From the NCBI RefSeq assembly GCF_000801105.2, contig NC_079517.1, positions 20,283,579 through 20,347,578 of the forward strand: a DNA stretch of 64,000 bases, in the 5' to 3' direction. Positions 24,111 through 36,309 of the stretch are shown piece after piece. Positions within the stretch are counted from its first letter, which is position 1. Every line of letters starts with the position of its first letter. Below the pieces are notes generated by a model. That model did not search any database, had not been told where the DNA came from, and saw only the letters and a list, made by a program, of their open reading frames with translations. Made by a program: the position numbers and the translations under genes. The DNA comes from Raphanus sativus. Its lineage: Eukaryota; Streptophyta; Magnoliopsida; Brassicales; Brassicaceae.

Positions 24111-25984
24111 CACACAGTTACTGTCTATATTGTACTAACGTCAATGATCAAAAATATTTCCTACCCAAGATCTGTGGTCGTCTATTTATCTCCCTTACTT
24201 ATCAAACTGTAATTTCACACGAACCTTTATTTTACAGCTTAAAAGAAACCACAACAACCCATATAATCAAAACAACAAAAACTAGAATCCAAAAACTAGA
24301 GTCCAAAAAAAAAAGAATCATTAATGATCACCTCTTTTGTCTAATTTTACAAATAAACTTCAAACCAAATATACCAAACCAAGCACCTTAACTAAAACTC
24401 AACGACATATAATCGAGTCAGGTAAACAAATACAAACTACACAACCAGTTATTTAACAATTTATAAATATACTTTCGCAGATGCTTATGAAAAAGACGAA
24501 GAAGACAATCAAGATCAGTGAAATCACATAAACGAAAAAGCTGAGTAAATTATGAACTCTGATAAATATAATAAACAACGATTTTTGTTTACATATTACC
24601 CATCAAATTAAAGAGAAACAAACACATGCACACCAAGAGATACAAGAGAAAATCCAGACATACACAAATGCGACAACAACATCTCAACCTGCTCACAAAT
24701 GTGACGACAACAAAATAGCTTACATGTTCAATGTCAACATACGAATGCTATTGTCTTCTTATGAGAAATACATAAATTTGTTGAAAACTCATTAAGGTCC
24801 AAACACTCATAATTATCACTCATTTTATAGTTATTTCTACAAGTCTTCATGAATTTTTTTTAAAGGTTCTGTAAAAGCAACAAGTTTAAAAATAAAATAA
24901 AAAAATATAACAAACGTAATAAAGAGAATAAAAATTATTACTTAATACATACAACATACACAATTAATATGAAGAAAAAATATCCAGAAACAAAGGTACT
25001 CACAACAACTTTAATTTAATTTATGTACTCTCAACAGTACAAGAAACAAATACAAAAGACAAATAAACAATAATTATCAGTGACACAGCAAACGACACTA
25101 CGAACTATATATATCATATTATTAACACAGTTTAGTCCTTCATAAAGGGAGAATAATGCCTATACAGTTCATCATCATAACTCTAACCTATAACAATAAA
25201 AAAAAACTTGAAAACAATGATCGACCGAAAACGCAAAACTCACACTACAATAACTCTAGCAAATATTGAGATGAAACTCTGTTCGTAACCCCGTGCTTGC
25301 GCCCTCCAAACTCACACACTTATGCATATCAGGAAAAGAATCGCAGATGTGAAGCTCTCCCGAAGACGGAAGAAACAATAAAGACCCTACTTTTATTTTT
25401 TCCAATACAATAGTTCATAAAATGCCCATTGTAATTTGAGCCCAACTTTTTAAACCACGATTACTAAACTTTACAATAAAACATTAGGTAAAACAGTTTC
25501 ATTTTTATGATCAACAATTCAAATAATTAGAAAGACAACAAAAATAAAACTCCACAGCTCAAATAAACCACTAAAATAAACATTTATATAACAATATGAA
25601 TAGAATCCTCATTTTTTATTCAAGATATTTCTTCAATAAATTTGAAAGTAAAGCTATACATTAAACAATTATGAAGGTCAGCATTTTATGCAAATAAAAA
25701 TATTAATATTTTTTATGGAAGATTATTGTTATGAGAAAAATTTACAATTCTTCTTAGTTGACCATTTTAAATATCATAACAAACAAAGAGAAAGTTAGTC
25801 TTCATAATAAGAAGAATTCAATAATCACCGTAATTAAATACTAAAACATTAATTTCAATATTCAACATCATAATAAATACACTATATAAACAAACGTAAA
25901 AATAAATAGGCAAAAATAACATCAATTCCTAACAACCTATAAACATATCTACAATGTGATAAACTTTCACAACCAAACACAAAC

Positions 25985-26500
25985 ATGAATAACAATTCAC
26001 TTCTTACCCATCGACTCTCACACCAAACAACATCAACAGGAGCAAATCCTAGACAATTGCTCCAGATCTATATACAAAGATCAAACACACAAAAATCGGT
26101 CATCGATTTTCAGTACCATCAATTTTTGACAATCAAGGTAATTACAATGACTCAGTCGCTGAATCATTAGATTTCATGTTATTATATCATGACATTTATC
26201 ATCCCGACTCTACATTCCTTATTGAGGAGACTAACCAACATGTGATGAATTTAATGAGGGAAAACCATAATATTATATCCCAACATCTTCAAGTTACTCT
26301 CGCCATTAGAGACTACAATCTAAATGCAACCGCAAGACTTGACGTTGATCTAATCATCACAGACCTAGAAGTAACCCGACAACCGAAGAAGAAAACCATA
26401 TATGCACCATATGCTTTGAGAATTACACCAATGTAACCAATATTTTGACACTCACTTGCGGCCATAAATTTCATTGTCTTTGCATTAATCATTGACTACG
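25985..26500 (+). pseudogene. RING-H2 E3 ligase fragment
   Basis: The recognisable part is 26395-26493: CTICFENYTNVTNILTLTC, then GHKFHCLCINH followed by TGA where the family has tryptophan. The C-x2-C ... C-x-H-x2-H-x2-C spacing is RING-H2. The open upstream stretch (26176-26398, TFLIEETNQHVMNLMRENHN) is one frame away, so a one-base shift separates it. Known: RING-H2 proteins are ubiquitin ligases. Here the domain is incomplete and frame-broken, a captured piece near the Helitron 3' end. Confidence 0.6.
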
Positions 26501-26975
26501 TACAAATATAAGTTTTCCAATGTCGGGAAAGTAATTTATGATCCAAAACAAACTAATAATAAAAAACAATTTCATGTTTCAAACTCAAAATTCATTGTTT
26601 CATTCCTTACTATTCTTGGTATAATCATCAAACAACATTCGGTAAATATTAAAGGGCATAATTAATGAATAAAATCACATACACAAAATCACCCGATACA
26701 TCAACAACGTCACCGGCCCCGCGCCTGCGCGGGGGCTATGCAACTAGTTCCAATAAGTGGAAGAGAGGAGTGCGTGGTGAAGAACATAGACCTTCAGTTT
26801 CCGAAAATGGGCTACAGCCTGCAGACGAAAATAACGTAAGCCCAATATAAAACCCGCAGCCCAGTTACTAAAAACTAACTCATCTGACGTGGCGAAAACT
26901 CTTCACTCCTATTTGTTGATTTAATTAAACTCGTGGACAGTCCTATAGAGCTTGGTATTCTCCTTTTAATAGTAG

Positions 26976-27456
26976 TGTTATAAATATTAAAGTAATAATA
27001 TTTTAAAATTTAGATATTCATTGAGATACTAACCATTAAAGTTGCCTCTATCACCTTAATTTAGTAGTAAAATCTTTTTATTACCACTGCAACTTTGTGT
27101 ACTATATTTCTCTCCTAAAGAATGTGCCTAACTTATATTCTTTTACAGGAATCGTTGTCCACTGAAAAAGTAATCATATAAAGCAACAGAAGCTTATTCT
27201 TAACAGTAAGAAATTGAGAACACGAATCTTAAGCAAGAAGATACCACTTGGTTCGTCTTTTTTTTTTTGGTGCACTGATATCACTAGGCTCTGAATAAGA
27301 AAAAAAACGGCTTTAATCTAGTGATTTTCTCCATTTATAAACGATTAATGTTTTAACCTTTTCTTAATACAAAATATTGATGTTCTAACTTTTAATTAAT
27401 GTAGTTTGCTTTACAATTGTAAAATCTAAAAAATGAGTGATATAACTTTATTGGGA
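26976..27456. other. non-coding
   Basis: AT-rich stretch between the inferred Helitron edge and a terminal-inverted-repeat element. No reading frame, repeat or RNA gene recognised. Confidence 0.4.
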
Positions 27457-28012
27457 ACCCCTGTTCGGAAACTCGCTAGACGTTACGCGTACGCTCGGTT
27501 TACACCTAGCGCCGAATGAAAAAATCAGGGATTTTGCGGGAATTAATCGGCGATTTGTTTTGGATATATAGTATATAGTTGTAGTAAAATACAACGAAGT
27601 TTACATAGTGTAGTGGTTGAGACTTCTTTTAATATTAGGATAACCCGGATCGAGGCAAGCAGAGAACATTTTATTTGATTTTTAATGTTTAGATTAAATG
27701 AAGGGTAATTCCGTCATTTAGACATCGTCTTCCTCTTTACATTTTTAGGGTTTCTGCAATTACAAACGCGACGGCTCTCCAATTTTGACGAATTTTTGAT
27801 CAATTTTCTTCATTTTCTTTACTGTTTTCATGTAAACTTCACAAATCATATGTATATTTGTCGATTCAAAGGCCAAAACGAGTAATAATATAAGATTTTT
27901 AAGAGATCCGATTTTTTCACTGAATTTTGTCAATTCGCCATGCTTGATGGCCGCATCACGTTTTTCCGGCGAGTTTACGGTCCTAGGCGGCGCGTTTTAG
28001 AACAGGGTTGGG
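27457..28012. mobile_element. probable small TIR element with a tRNA-like core
   Basis: The left end GGGAACCCCTGTTCGGAAAC faces the right end, whose reverse complement is GTTCCCAACCCTGTTCTAAAAC, an imperfect terminal inverted repeat of about 20 bp. Both ends are unusually GC-rich for the region. Near 27600-27655 is a tRNA-like string (TAGTGTAGTGGTTGAGAC ... CCCGGATCGAGGC). No transposase frame. No convincing target-site duplication, so the class is unassigned. Confidence 0.4.
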
Positions 28013-28152
28013 AACTAAACAAAACAAAACTTTATTAATATACATATAAATCTTAAAACATCAAATCTAGACAGAGTATAATACAATGTAAAAAAGGATA
28101 CTCACTATTAATATAACTACAGATCATTGCACAAAAAAAATATTACAGAGCA

Positions 28153-28330
28153 TCTATACTATTAAAACAAGTTGCACATTGGATTTTTCCACTAATTGTC
28201 TCTTGTTTTTATTAGTCTTGCCATCTCTATTGTTAATTAAGGATAATTAGAAAATATCAAAACAGTAAATAACCTAAATATACCTATTTACTTGTTATTT
28301 GTTTCCTTATCAATATTTTCTCAAGATTTT
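28153..28330 (+). mobile_element. Helitron 5' terminus without a partner
   Basis: TCTATACTATTAAAACAAG follows an A and matches the Helitron 5' consensus of this window. No plus-strand 3' hairpin and CTAG could be paired with it, so only the terminus is annotated. Confidence 0.4.
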
Positions 28331-29410
28331 AGGAAATAATTTGTACATGAAATCTTTATAAACATTAGATATATTTCGATTCTTTATATATATGAAGTAG
28401 AAATATTTCACATCGAAACTTTGGGAACCTCATCAACAAAAATGATTGCTATAAATGTAGCATGATATTTTTCTTGAGTTAAATCAAACAGACCGCAATA
28501 AACCCAAAACTTATCTTTTTGATTGGGCTTAAACAACCAAATTTTTATTATTATTCGGAAATTAGTTGAGTAATAGCATTCAGTTATGTTGAACTGACCG
28601 TTTAAATTTTATTGATTTATTGTGTCGAGTAGCCAAAATGCGGTGGGTGACCTCTTTTAGCGTTTTTCTGGCTGCAAACCGGTAAGTCGACCAATGTTTT
28701 AAGTTCAATAAGGAGAATATTTTCACCATGTACAAACATGAAAAATTTTCTAAAACGTTGAATTCCAAATGCTTTGACACATTTATATGAAACTTACAAA
28801 GAAAAAAATTGTGTCATTCATTAATGGTAATTTGAACGTTTTAAAACATTAAACCACCTAACATATTTCCTTATTTTTTGCTATTTTTTCATTATTTATA
28901 TTTTTTAAAATAAATAATATAATATAAATCGTGATTAACAAGATTTTATTGACTTAACAAGATTTAGAATATTATATATCTTCGAGATTTTAACAAATAA
29001 TTTATGCATAAAATCTCTATAAGAATTAAATATATTTGAGATTTTAATATATATGAAGTGTAAATGTCTCACATCAAAGCTCTGTGAAACTCATCAACAA
29101 GAATGATTACTATAAAATGGGCCGTAGTAAACCCAAAGCCAATATTTTTGTTTGGGTTTAAACAAAAAAAAAGGTATTACTCTTCGGCAATTAGTCTGAG
29201 TACTAATGTTTAGTTATGTTAAAGCGACTGTTTAAATATTTACCGATTTATTTTGCCGAGTAGCCAAATAGTGGTAGGTTGCCTCCATTAGCGTTTTTAA
29301 ATTTAAAGAGAAGAATATTGTCACCATGTGAAAAACATGAAAAACTTTCTAAAACATTGAACTGTAAATGATTTTTGCATTTGAATGAAAGTTTAATAAC
29401 ATATATATAA

Positions 29411-31812
29411 CTAGGGTTGGTCCGCCCTACGGGCAGGATGATAACTTCAAACTAATTTAAATAGTTAGAGTAAATATTTTTAATTTTTTTTAAATATTTG
29501 TTTTTATTTTAAAATATTTTGTTCTATATTAGTATGAATCATTATTTTATTGATTGTAATTCGTTATTCAGTTTCATTTTCATTACAATTAACTTAATTT
29601 TTACTTACGATTAATAAGATTATTTATTTGAAGTTTTATTCTGTTTTCATTTTAATGGTGTAGAATTGTTGATTTATTTGTTTAATTTGAAGTTATCTAG
29701 TTTTAAAATACATTCTACATTTATTCAGTTAAAATAAAAATATCTCTTTTATATAAAAAATATTCATCTTTATTTTATTTTTATTTCTGTATTTAATTAT
29801 TTTCCCTAACAATTATTTTTGATTTTTTATTATCTATTAATTTTAATTGTGATCTTATTTTTGTAAAAATATATATATATATATTATGTATTACTATTTG
29901 GTTATATTTTCCTTTATTTTTTTAATTTTCTAATCTTGGGTTTCGTGATAAAATGGTGGAATCATTTCATAAGCTTTATGCTTATTATTTGTATTTAATA
30001 AAATGTGTAGACCACTAAAAAGATCGGGTTTTTTTTCCTGAAGTGTATGTATTTTATATGATATTATATATTGTGTGCTAAAATAATTTTACATTGATGG
30101 ATTTTTTTTGTTAGATTGTAAATAAACTATTGATTAAAAAGAACTTTTCGGTTATTAAAATTTTTATTAATAATTTTAATTAATAGAATAAGATGATAAG
30201 GAATATAGAGTGTTTAACACTCCCTCCATTTCTTTTTGTATGATGTTCTGTAGAATATTTTGGTTTCAATTTGTATGATGTTTTGAAACTTTCTATGTAA
30301 AACTTCTAAATCAATTGATTAAAATATTAAAAATTAATGTATAATTTTTGTCTTATTTGTTCAGAATAACAATGACTAATTGCTTTTGGTTACTTCTTTA
30401 TGAAGTACTTTGATAAAATTAAATATTATTAATTAATGTGTTTATACTAAAATATCTTATAAAAAGAAACAGAGGGAGTACATTTTTAAAAATTATAGTG
30501 TCAAATTTTTAGATAACTTATTTTGATGAGGTTCACATGAGTAGAGAGGGTTAACCCACATTCATATATTATAATATCTAATATGATTATAAATATACTC
30601 TTGCTCTAAATAGCTTGTCATGTACGAAAATAAAAGATTCTCTATAGTTGCTAGTTGATACTATATTCATCTCAAATTTTAACAAAGCTAACGATCCCAA
30701 GAAAAAGAAAAAGAACACAATATGGATTCTCAGTATCTTTTTTTTTTCATTTTTCTATGTATAAGAGGTGTTTAACATAAGTTGCATCATCATCAATATT
30801 AGAAAGAAACCATTAATGACACATGTACTTGATGTATCTGAATATCTCTCATTGTATAAACAGGAATGAAAAGTTTCAGTCAGACATGCCAAAAGTGAAA
30901 AATATAGAGTTGAGCACATTCAAAACGCCAAAATTTTCTTATATAGTTTATATAGAATGAAATATTAAGAAAACAAACGGAGAATACAGATCTTGCTGAT
31001 GTCATCATGATGTACATACACATAACCAAAACATAATTCCTAAGCGCAAGAAACGAAAAAGTCAATTTCGAGAAACCTATATTCCTATTTAATCTAACCT
31101 TGATTATGCATTACATAGAAGCAGCTAGGTCGTGGCTGGAACTCATGACGGCGCATATATGGAAATACGACGGTTTAAATTAACTATACTCTTCGTCAAG
31201 TATCTTAAACCGTTATAGCGAATTCACCAAAACCAATTTTCCTAGAATTAACCCCATAATACTCTTTCTCTTGTTATCACACTTGTTTGACGAAGCTAAG
31301 ATTCTGAAACTTTTGTTTTCTAATAGGCGGTGAAAACCGCAGCAGAATGATCCAAGGTGCACCGCGGAGAGAACAAACACTTTGACTTGTAACTCGAGTC
31401 GACGGTAGAGAGATTAAATGATAACGAATGAATTTTACGTAAAGAAACTAACATATTTATAGCTTTAGGTTCGCTCATGGAAGAAAATAGGGATACTGTA
31501 TGAGAGAATGTGTAAGGAATGGGGAGATGTGTTAATTAAAGCTTTAAAGACGACTTTTGAGTGTCGTCAACGTCTGTAAGGGTGCCAAAGTTTGTTGTGG
31601 GCTTTGATGACATGTAATGCTGAGGAGAAAGGAAAATCTGATTTACAGCCCAAACACGTAAATACCCAACCAAAGTCCATCACGCTGCAGATTAAATGAA
31701 ACTCAAAGTTTCATTGGCCTGGACACATGTCACGTTCAGAAGACCCGACTTTGTGACATGGCATCCTAGGTGTCTTCACCAAGAGGGAAGAAACCTTTTT
31801 TATACATATAGA
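29411..31812 (-). mobile_element. non-autonomous Helitron
   Basis: Plus strand: A^CTAGGGTTGG at the left and ATATAGA^T at the right. The minus-strand 3' hairpin is CCTGCCCGTAGGGCGG, then ACCAACCCTAG. The minus-strand 5' end is TCTATATGTATAAAAAAGG, with CCATGTCAC and GGGCTTTG phrases further in. Length 2402 bp. No protein fragment recognised; 31130-31480 is less AT-rich but has no readable family peptide. Confidence 0.65.
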
Positions 31813-31816
31813 TATA

Positions 31817-34685
31817 CTAAGTAATAACCCGCGCCTTGCGCGAGGTGAGTGATTGTTTGAGATTTTTATTTTAATCTTATGATATTACGAATAACCAAGT
31901 TATATGCACAAATGTTAGATCTAATTGTTTGATATCAAATGAAAGTGCGAATGTATATATAATGGATGATTAATTGTCTAATTGAAAAAGCTTGTGATGT
32001 AGGTTAAGTGTCAAGTTGATTTATTTTATGAAAAATATATAATAGTATGCAATAATTTCAATCAACTTATTACAAATTTAAGACAAAAAACCTACGAAAT
32101 AGATTTATTGTTATCATAATTAAAAGTACGATTACAATTTAAAAAGGACAATAAATAAAGAAAATTTAGAATCTCCAAAAAACAATATATAATAAAAACA
32201 TGATAAAACCAAAAAGTCACGAAAAAGTCTTCAGAACTCATGATTTGCAATCCTATAGAGATAAATCAGTAAGAATTAGTTTACCGAACAAAACGTAGCT
32301 GATAACCAAATGCACTAAACTAATTGATATACATTTTTCTGAAATCATCAACTCAGGAACATCTTTGGGTTCAAAAATAGTTTTGGAAAACCCATCAATA
32401 TTGATCACATGCTTCAATCGACCTTAAAATGAAAAAGAAATAAAATGATACCAAAAAATAAATAAAAACTCACATTGCATAAATCATTTCTTAACACTTG
32501 CATGAATCTTATCACCATGTACATGTTGAAGTCAGTTTCTTAATAATAAATAAAAATCGTAAATAGCACTATACGATTCTAAAAGTGTATAAATTCACAT
32601 TGGAATCAATGAGAACCATTTTAATGGTTAGGCCACCAGCAGAAGAATACTGTTTCCACAATCTCACCATACTCATTCTCACTTTCCACATTTTTTTTGA
32701 AAGATTTCAAGTCGGAAACGTTGTTAAAACCCGCCATGAGTTTGCTTAAGATATAGCTAAATAAAATTGTTTATTCTGCGGAGAAGGAAGTGATGAGTCG
32801 ATTCAAGAAGGAGCACATATATTTATACTAAGAAGCGCAGCCGTGTAGGGCAGAAGAATATCTATATTTCTGATATTAATTGGCGTAGCTTGGGCTAGAA
32901 GGTGAATACTAAGACTAACCTAAATTAGTTAGCCGTCAAATAATACCTTCCTTTTTTTGCTAAGAAAATAATACTTTTCTTTTATATGACTAAATGTCCA
33001 CTTAAAATGGAACAAAAAATAAATAAATTGATTCGAAAATAATTGATACAAAATCTAAATTCTTTGTATAAAAAAATCTAAAGACAACTAACCATAATCG
33101 TGCTCCTTAATAATTAATCGATATCAATCCAATTAATAATACTGTATATTATTATTCTTCAATCAAGGTGGCTTGTTACCAAGACCGTAACTCACATTAT
33201 ATTCTCAATAAGAGCCGCGAGATAATAATACTATACGGGTTAATATTTACACCGTATAAAACCTTCTTTTTATATGAACAAAATTCCACGGCTCAATTAA
33301 TATAGTCAATTATTAATTGATTAAAAAATCTTGAATCCATAATTTAAATTCATATAATACAATCAGAATTATTTTTCAAGACTACTCTCCATAACCGCCT
33401 CGTTATCAATTACTGACATTAAGCCAATTAATATAGAATCCCTGTAATTAGGCTTATAAACACGATTTTTCAAGACTACTCCCCATATTGAATCCATGTA
33501 ATTAGTTTGATAAACATGATTTGGTTACCTAAAATCTAAGATATTGTATATACTCTCAAATTAGATATAATTCAATTTGATGTTTGACCAAGGAGCGATT
33601 TCTAATGCAAATCAAAATAGGAATCCCCTTATTATTATCAGTACTATTGCGCGAAAAAATAAAAGCAAGGCGCATGAACACTAATTTTGTAGAATTATAT
33701 GCACTAAACCGTGATATGTTAAAAGACTGACTTAATTTATTTCAACATTCAAATGCATGAAAGACAAAACTAATATATATATATATAAGCCAAGCAAGTA
33801 TGATTTAAATAATGAATCGATATTAATCCAATTAATGATACCGTATATTCATCAATCAAGGTGACTTGTTACCAAAACCGTAACTCACATTATATTTTAG
33901 ATTTAAGAAAAACGATTGTTACACCAATCACGAAATATTATTCTTCAATCAATGTGACTTGTTACCAAAACCGTAACTGGCATTATATTTTAGATTTAAG
34001 AAAAGTTATTGTTGCACCAATCACAAAATCATTTGACCTTAATTTGTACGTTTAATATAATTTAATGCATGTTATTAGGTTCTTAGTATTTTTTTTTAAC
34101 AAAAATATGTTATCCTTATAGTTTTCAGTGTAAAAATTTAATACTTGATATTTTAATTTCTTTTGATAGTAATATAAATTATATGGATTTAGGAACTCGC
34201 CAATGATACAAAAAGATAACTGTCTTACTATATAATCTTTAATTGTATGTGGAATATATGTCAAATTATATTTAAACAAAGTTTATATATAATATAATAT
34301 ATGTATGAATAGATTACATATGATAATAGAATAACGTGAAGTGTATATAGGATAAGGAATATACACTACGTAACAGAATAATTTGGTCCATAAATAATAC
34401 TCTACGTAAACAATAGTCTACGTATCATTAATTTGGTCCATAAATAATACTCTACATAATTAGTTTGATATCGTATTAGTAAGCATTTAATTACGGACAG
34501 TTTATAGGATGTATAATGTCATTAGTCAGTGGCAAATGTTGTAATATGTCTAGTGTAGAAAGGGTTTTTCAATTTTCCTTGTGACAGAGCTTGTGAACAT
34601 GCCACCTAGGAAATGGCACTCATGTAAATAACACATGAGGTAAAAGTTAGTTTGCTATAATGCTCCTAAAATAATATATATGGGA
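31817..34685 (-). mobile_element. Helitron carrying an RPA-like fragment
   Basis: Only four bases (TATA) separate it from the Helitron on its left. The minus-strand 3' side has the hairpin CGCGCAAGGCGCG and ends TTATTACTTAG rather than a strict CTRR. The 5' end on the minus strand is TCCCATATATATTATTTTAG, with GA^T on the plus strand at 34685. Length 2869 bp. It contains a degenerate RPA-like reading region (32737 leftward). A partial internal duplication near 33790-34020 repeats GTGACTTGTTACCAAAACCG. Confidence 0.55.
32320..32737 (-). pseudogene. RPA-like OB-fold remnant
   Basis: ATG at 32737 opens MAGFNNVSDLKSFK; after a one-base shift it reads MVRLWKQYSSAGGLTIKMVL, the start of the RPA1-like OB fold typical of Helitron passengers. 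GDKIHASVKK follows near 32510-32480 and LKHVINIDGFSKTIFEPKDV near 32425-32355. Frame breaks and stops make it non-functional. Confidence 0.6.
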
Positions 34686-35044
34686 TATGTGCTTTGAAAT
34701 TGTGCATCAAAGAATATTCCATTTTAAAACTTATCATGAAATATAGGTCATTTAGAAATATTTAATAAATCACATTAAAACTTATTAAATGGTGGTTTAA
34801 CATTCCTAAACAAATGCAGAAATATCAAAACAATTAATATGTTTTATCAATTTTGAACAATTTAAGCTAAACAAATATGATTGCATAATTTTAAAAATAA
34901 AAAATTTAATATTCATTTTAATATTCACCATAACCTGAAAATATTAATATAACTATTTGTTATTATGATTTAGTATTTAAATATTTATATTAAGATATGT
35001 CCATCGAAAATCTGTTCCAATCAAACCATGAGTATCTTCTTATT

Positions 35045-35045
<1 letters not shown>

Positions 35046-35092
<47 letters not shown>
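35046..35092. repeat. AT dinucleotide microsatellite
   Basis: Long alternating TA run. Any reading frame across it (for example runs of IY codons) is an artefact. Confidence 0.95.
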
Positions 35093-35095
<3 letters not shown>

Positions 35096-35560
35096 ATATT
35101 TATTATTTATTATATTAAAGAATTATATTTTTACAATTATATTCAAATAATTATCTATGGGTTATACTGGTTATCCGCAAAATTAAGCATAACAGATGTG
35201 GGTGTAATAGTTTCCTATTTTATTACGATTTATTTTCTTATAAGTACTTTTTAAAATAAAAAAATATAATATAAATTGTGGTTAGCAAAATTTTTGGAGT
35301 AACAAGATTTAGAATATTATATATTCTTGAGTTTATAGGACATAATTTATACAGAAAAACCATATAACTGTTTATGCATTTCATATATTTGAGATCTTTA
35401 TATCTACAAAATGTAAACGTCCCACATCAAAACTTTGTGAAACTCATCAACTAGGAAGATTAATATAAGTAGAGCATGCTCTTTTGTTTGAATAAAATCA
35501 AATGGATTGTAATAAACTCAAAACCTACCTTTCTGATTGGGCTTAAAGAATAATATTTTA

Positions 35561-36300
35561 AGTCAACATTTTAAATATAAAGATCATGTCAATAAAATCA
35601 ACATTTTAAATATAAAGATCATGTCAATAAAATAAACTGTGTGTATATTCTTAATTATCTTATATAATTTACTTTTAATTATACTACTCTATTTTATTTG
35701 ATCGGCTTATTTAGTTTATCGGTTATATACCAAACCATATCCGCGGTTTCTTAAAAAATGGTATCCATTTGGTATCTTGGGGATTACCAAATCCAAAAAA
35801 TTTCTTTATTCGATTCGGTTTGGTTTTAGTTATTTCAATTTTATCGAATTGAACATTCCTACTTTTAACTATTTAAATCCCACCGCTTTCACCAAAAATT
35901 ATTATTAATTAATTGTTGGCAGTAATTACATTTGCTACTGAAATTATTAAAATCATTTATCTATATTATTAAAACTGAAGTACAAATTAGGTTTGTTTTG
36001 AAACATGAATAGCAGTTTTAAAAAGAGATTTGTTTGGAAACATAGATAACAATGTAAATAAAAATGTTCGTTTAGAAACATGAATAGTAGTTTCATAAGG
36101 ATGTTTGTTTGGAAACATGAATGTTAGTATAAAAAAGAAATATAATGTTGTTTGAAAACATAGATACCATTATAAGACTAAAAATAATAATAGATTTATG
36201 TTTCTAAAAAAAATTAGAAATCTATTATATTACGAAAAACTATATATTTGAACCAGTTTAAAAATATACGAAAAGTTGTTGTCACATTATTAGTAATAAT
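35561..36300 (+). mobile_element. Helitron 5' terminus at 35960 in non-coding DNA
   Basis: TCTATATTATTAAAACTGAA at 35960 matches the 5' end of the Helitron at 16259. The phrase GAAACATGAATAGTAG recurs behind it several times. No 3' partner was found; the remainder is AT-rich and unassigned. Confidence 0.35.
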
Positions 36301-36309
36301 AATTCAAAG

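Larger units (their letters stand above)
22823..26747 (+). mobile_element. Helitron carrying RPA-like and RING-H2 fragments
   Basis: 5' end TCTATACTATAATGAGGCAC after an A. 3' end has the perfect 8-bp-stem hairpin CCCCGCGCCTGCGCGGGG at 26717-26734, then CTATGCAACTAG before a T. Length 3925 bp. Subterminal text (CGACACGTCAGC, GGGGCCCAC) matches other Brassicaceae Helitrons. It carries an RPA-like gene remnant on the plus strand near its 5' side and a RING-H2 remnant near its 3' end; there is no Rep/helicase frame. The stretch 24115-25980 between them is AT-rich without recognised content. Confidence 0.65.
10788..26975 (-). mobile_element. inferred older gene-capturing Helitron, split by three nested Helitrons
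   Basis: The 3' end on the minus strand is clear: hairpin CCGCGCGTAGCGCGG, then CCTAG next to a T, at 10788. Its 5' end is inferred at about 26975, where the minus strand reads a degenerate TACTATTAAAAGGAGAATACC, like other Helitron 5' ends here but lacking the exact TC. Removing the nested Helitrons 11386-14940, 15543-20000 and 22823-26747 leaves about 4.25 kb (10788-11385, 14941-15542, 20001-22822, 26748-26975). All captured exon pieces in that remainder point the same way (minus). Seen: the termini and the pieces. Inferred: that they belong to one element. Confidence 0.4.
28310..35560. repeat. three-copy AT-rich tandem repeat (~660 bp), split by two Helitrons
   Basis: Copies recur near 28310-28900, from about 28900 to 29410 (continued after 34685), and 35250-35560. 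Shared landmarks: AATATAATATAAATCGTG, AACAAGATTTAGAATATT, CACATCAAAGCTCTGTG and CTCATCAACAA (28431 and 29092, a period of 661). Copy 2 is interrupted at 29411 by two adjacent minus-strand Helitrons. Removing them makes the three copies contiguous. The stretch 34686-35250 is thus mostly copy 2 plus a microsatellite. Confidence 0.6.

Noticed and set aside
34997..35254. 85-codon frame rich in Ile and Tyr
   Set aside because: It crosses the TA microsatellite; the IYIY run is an artefact.
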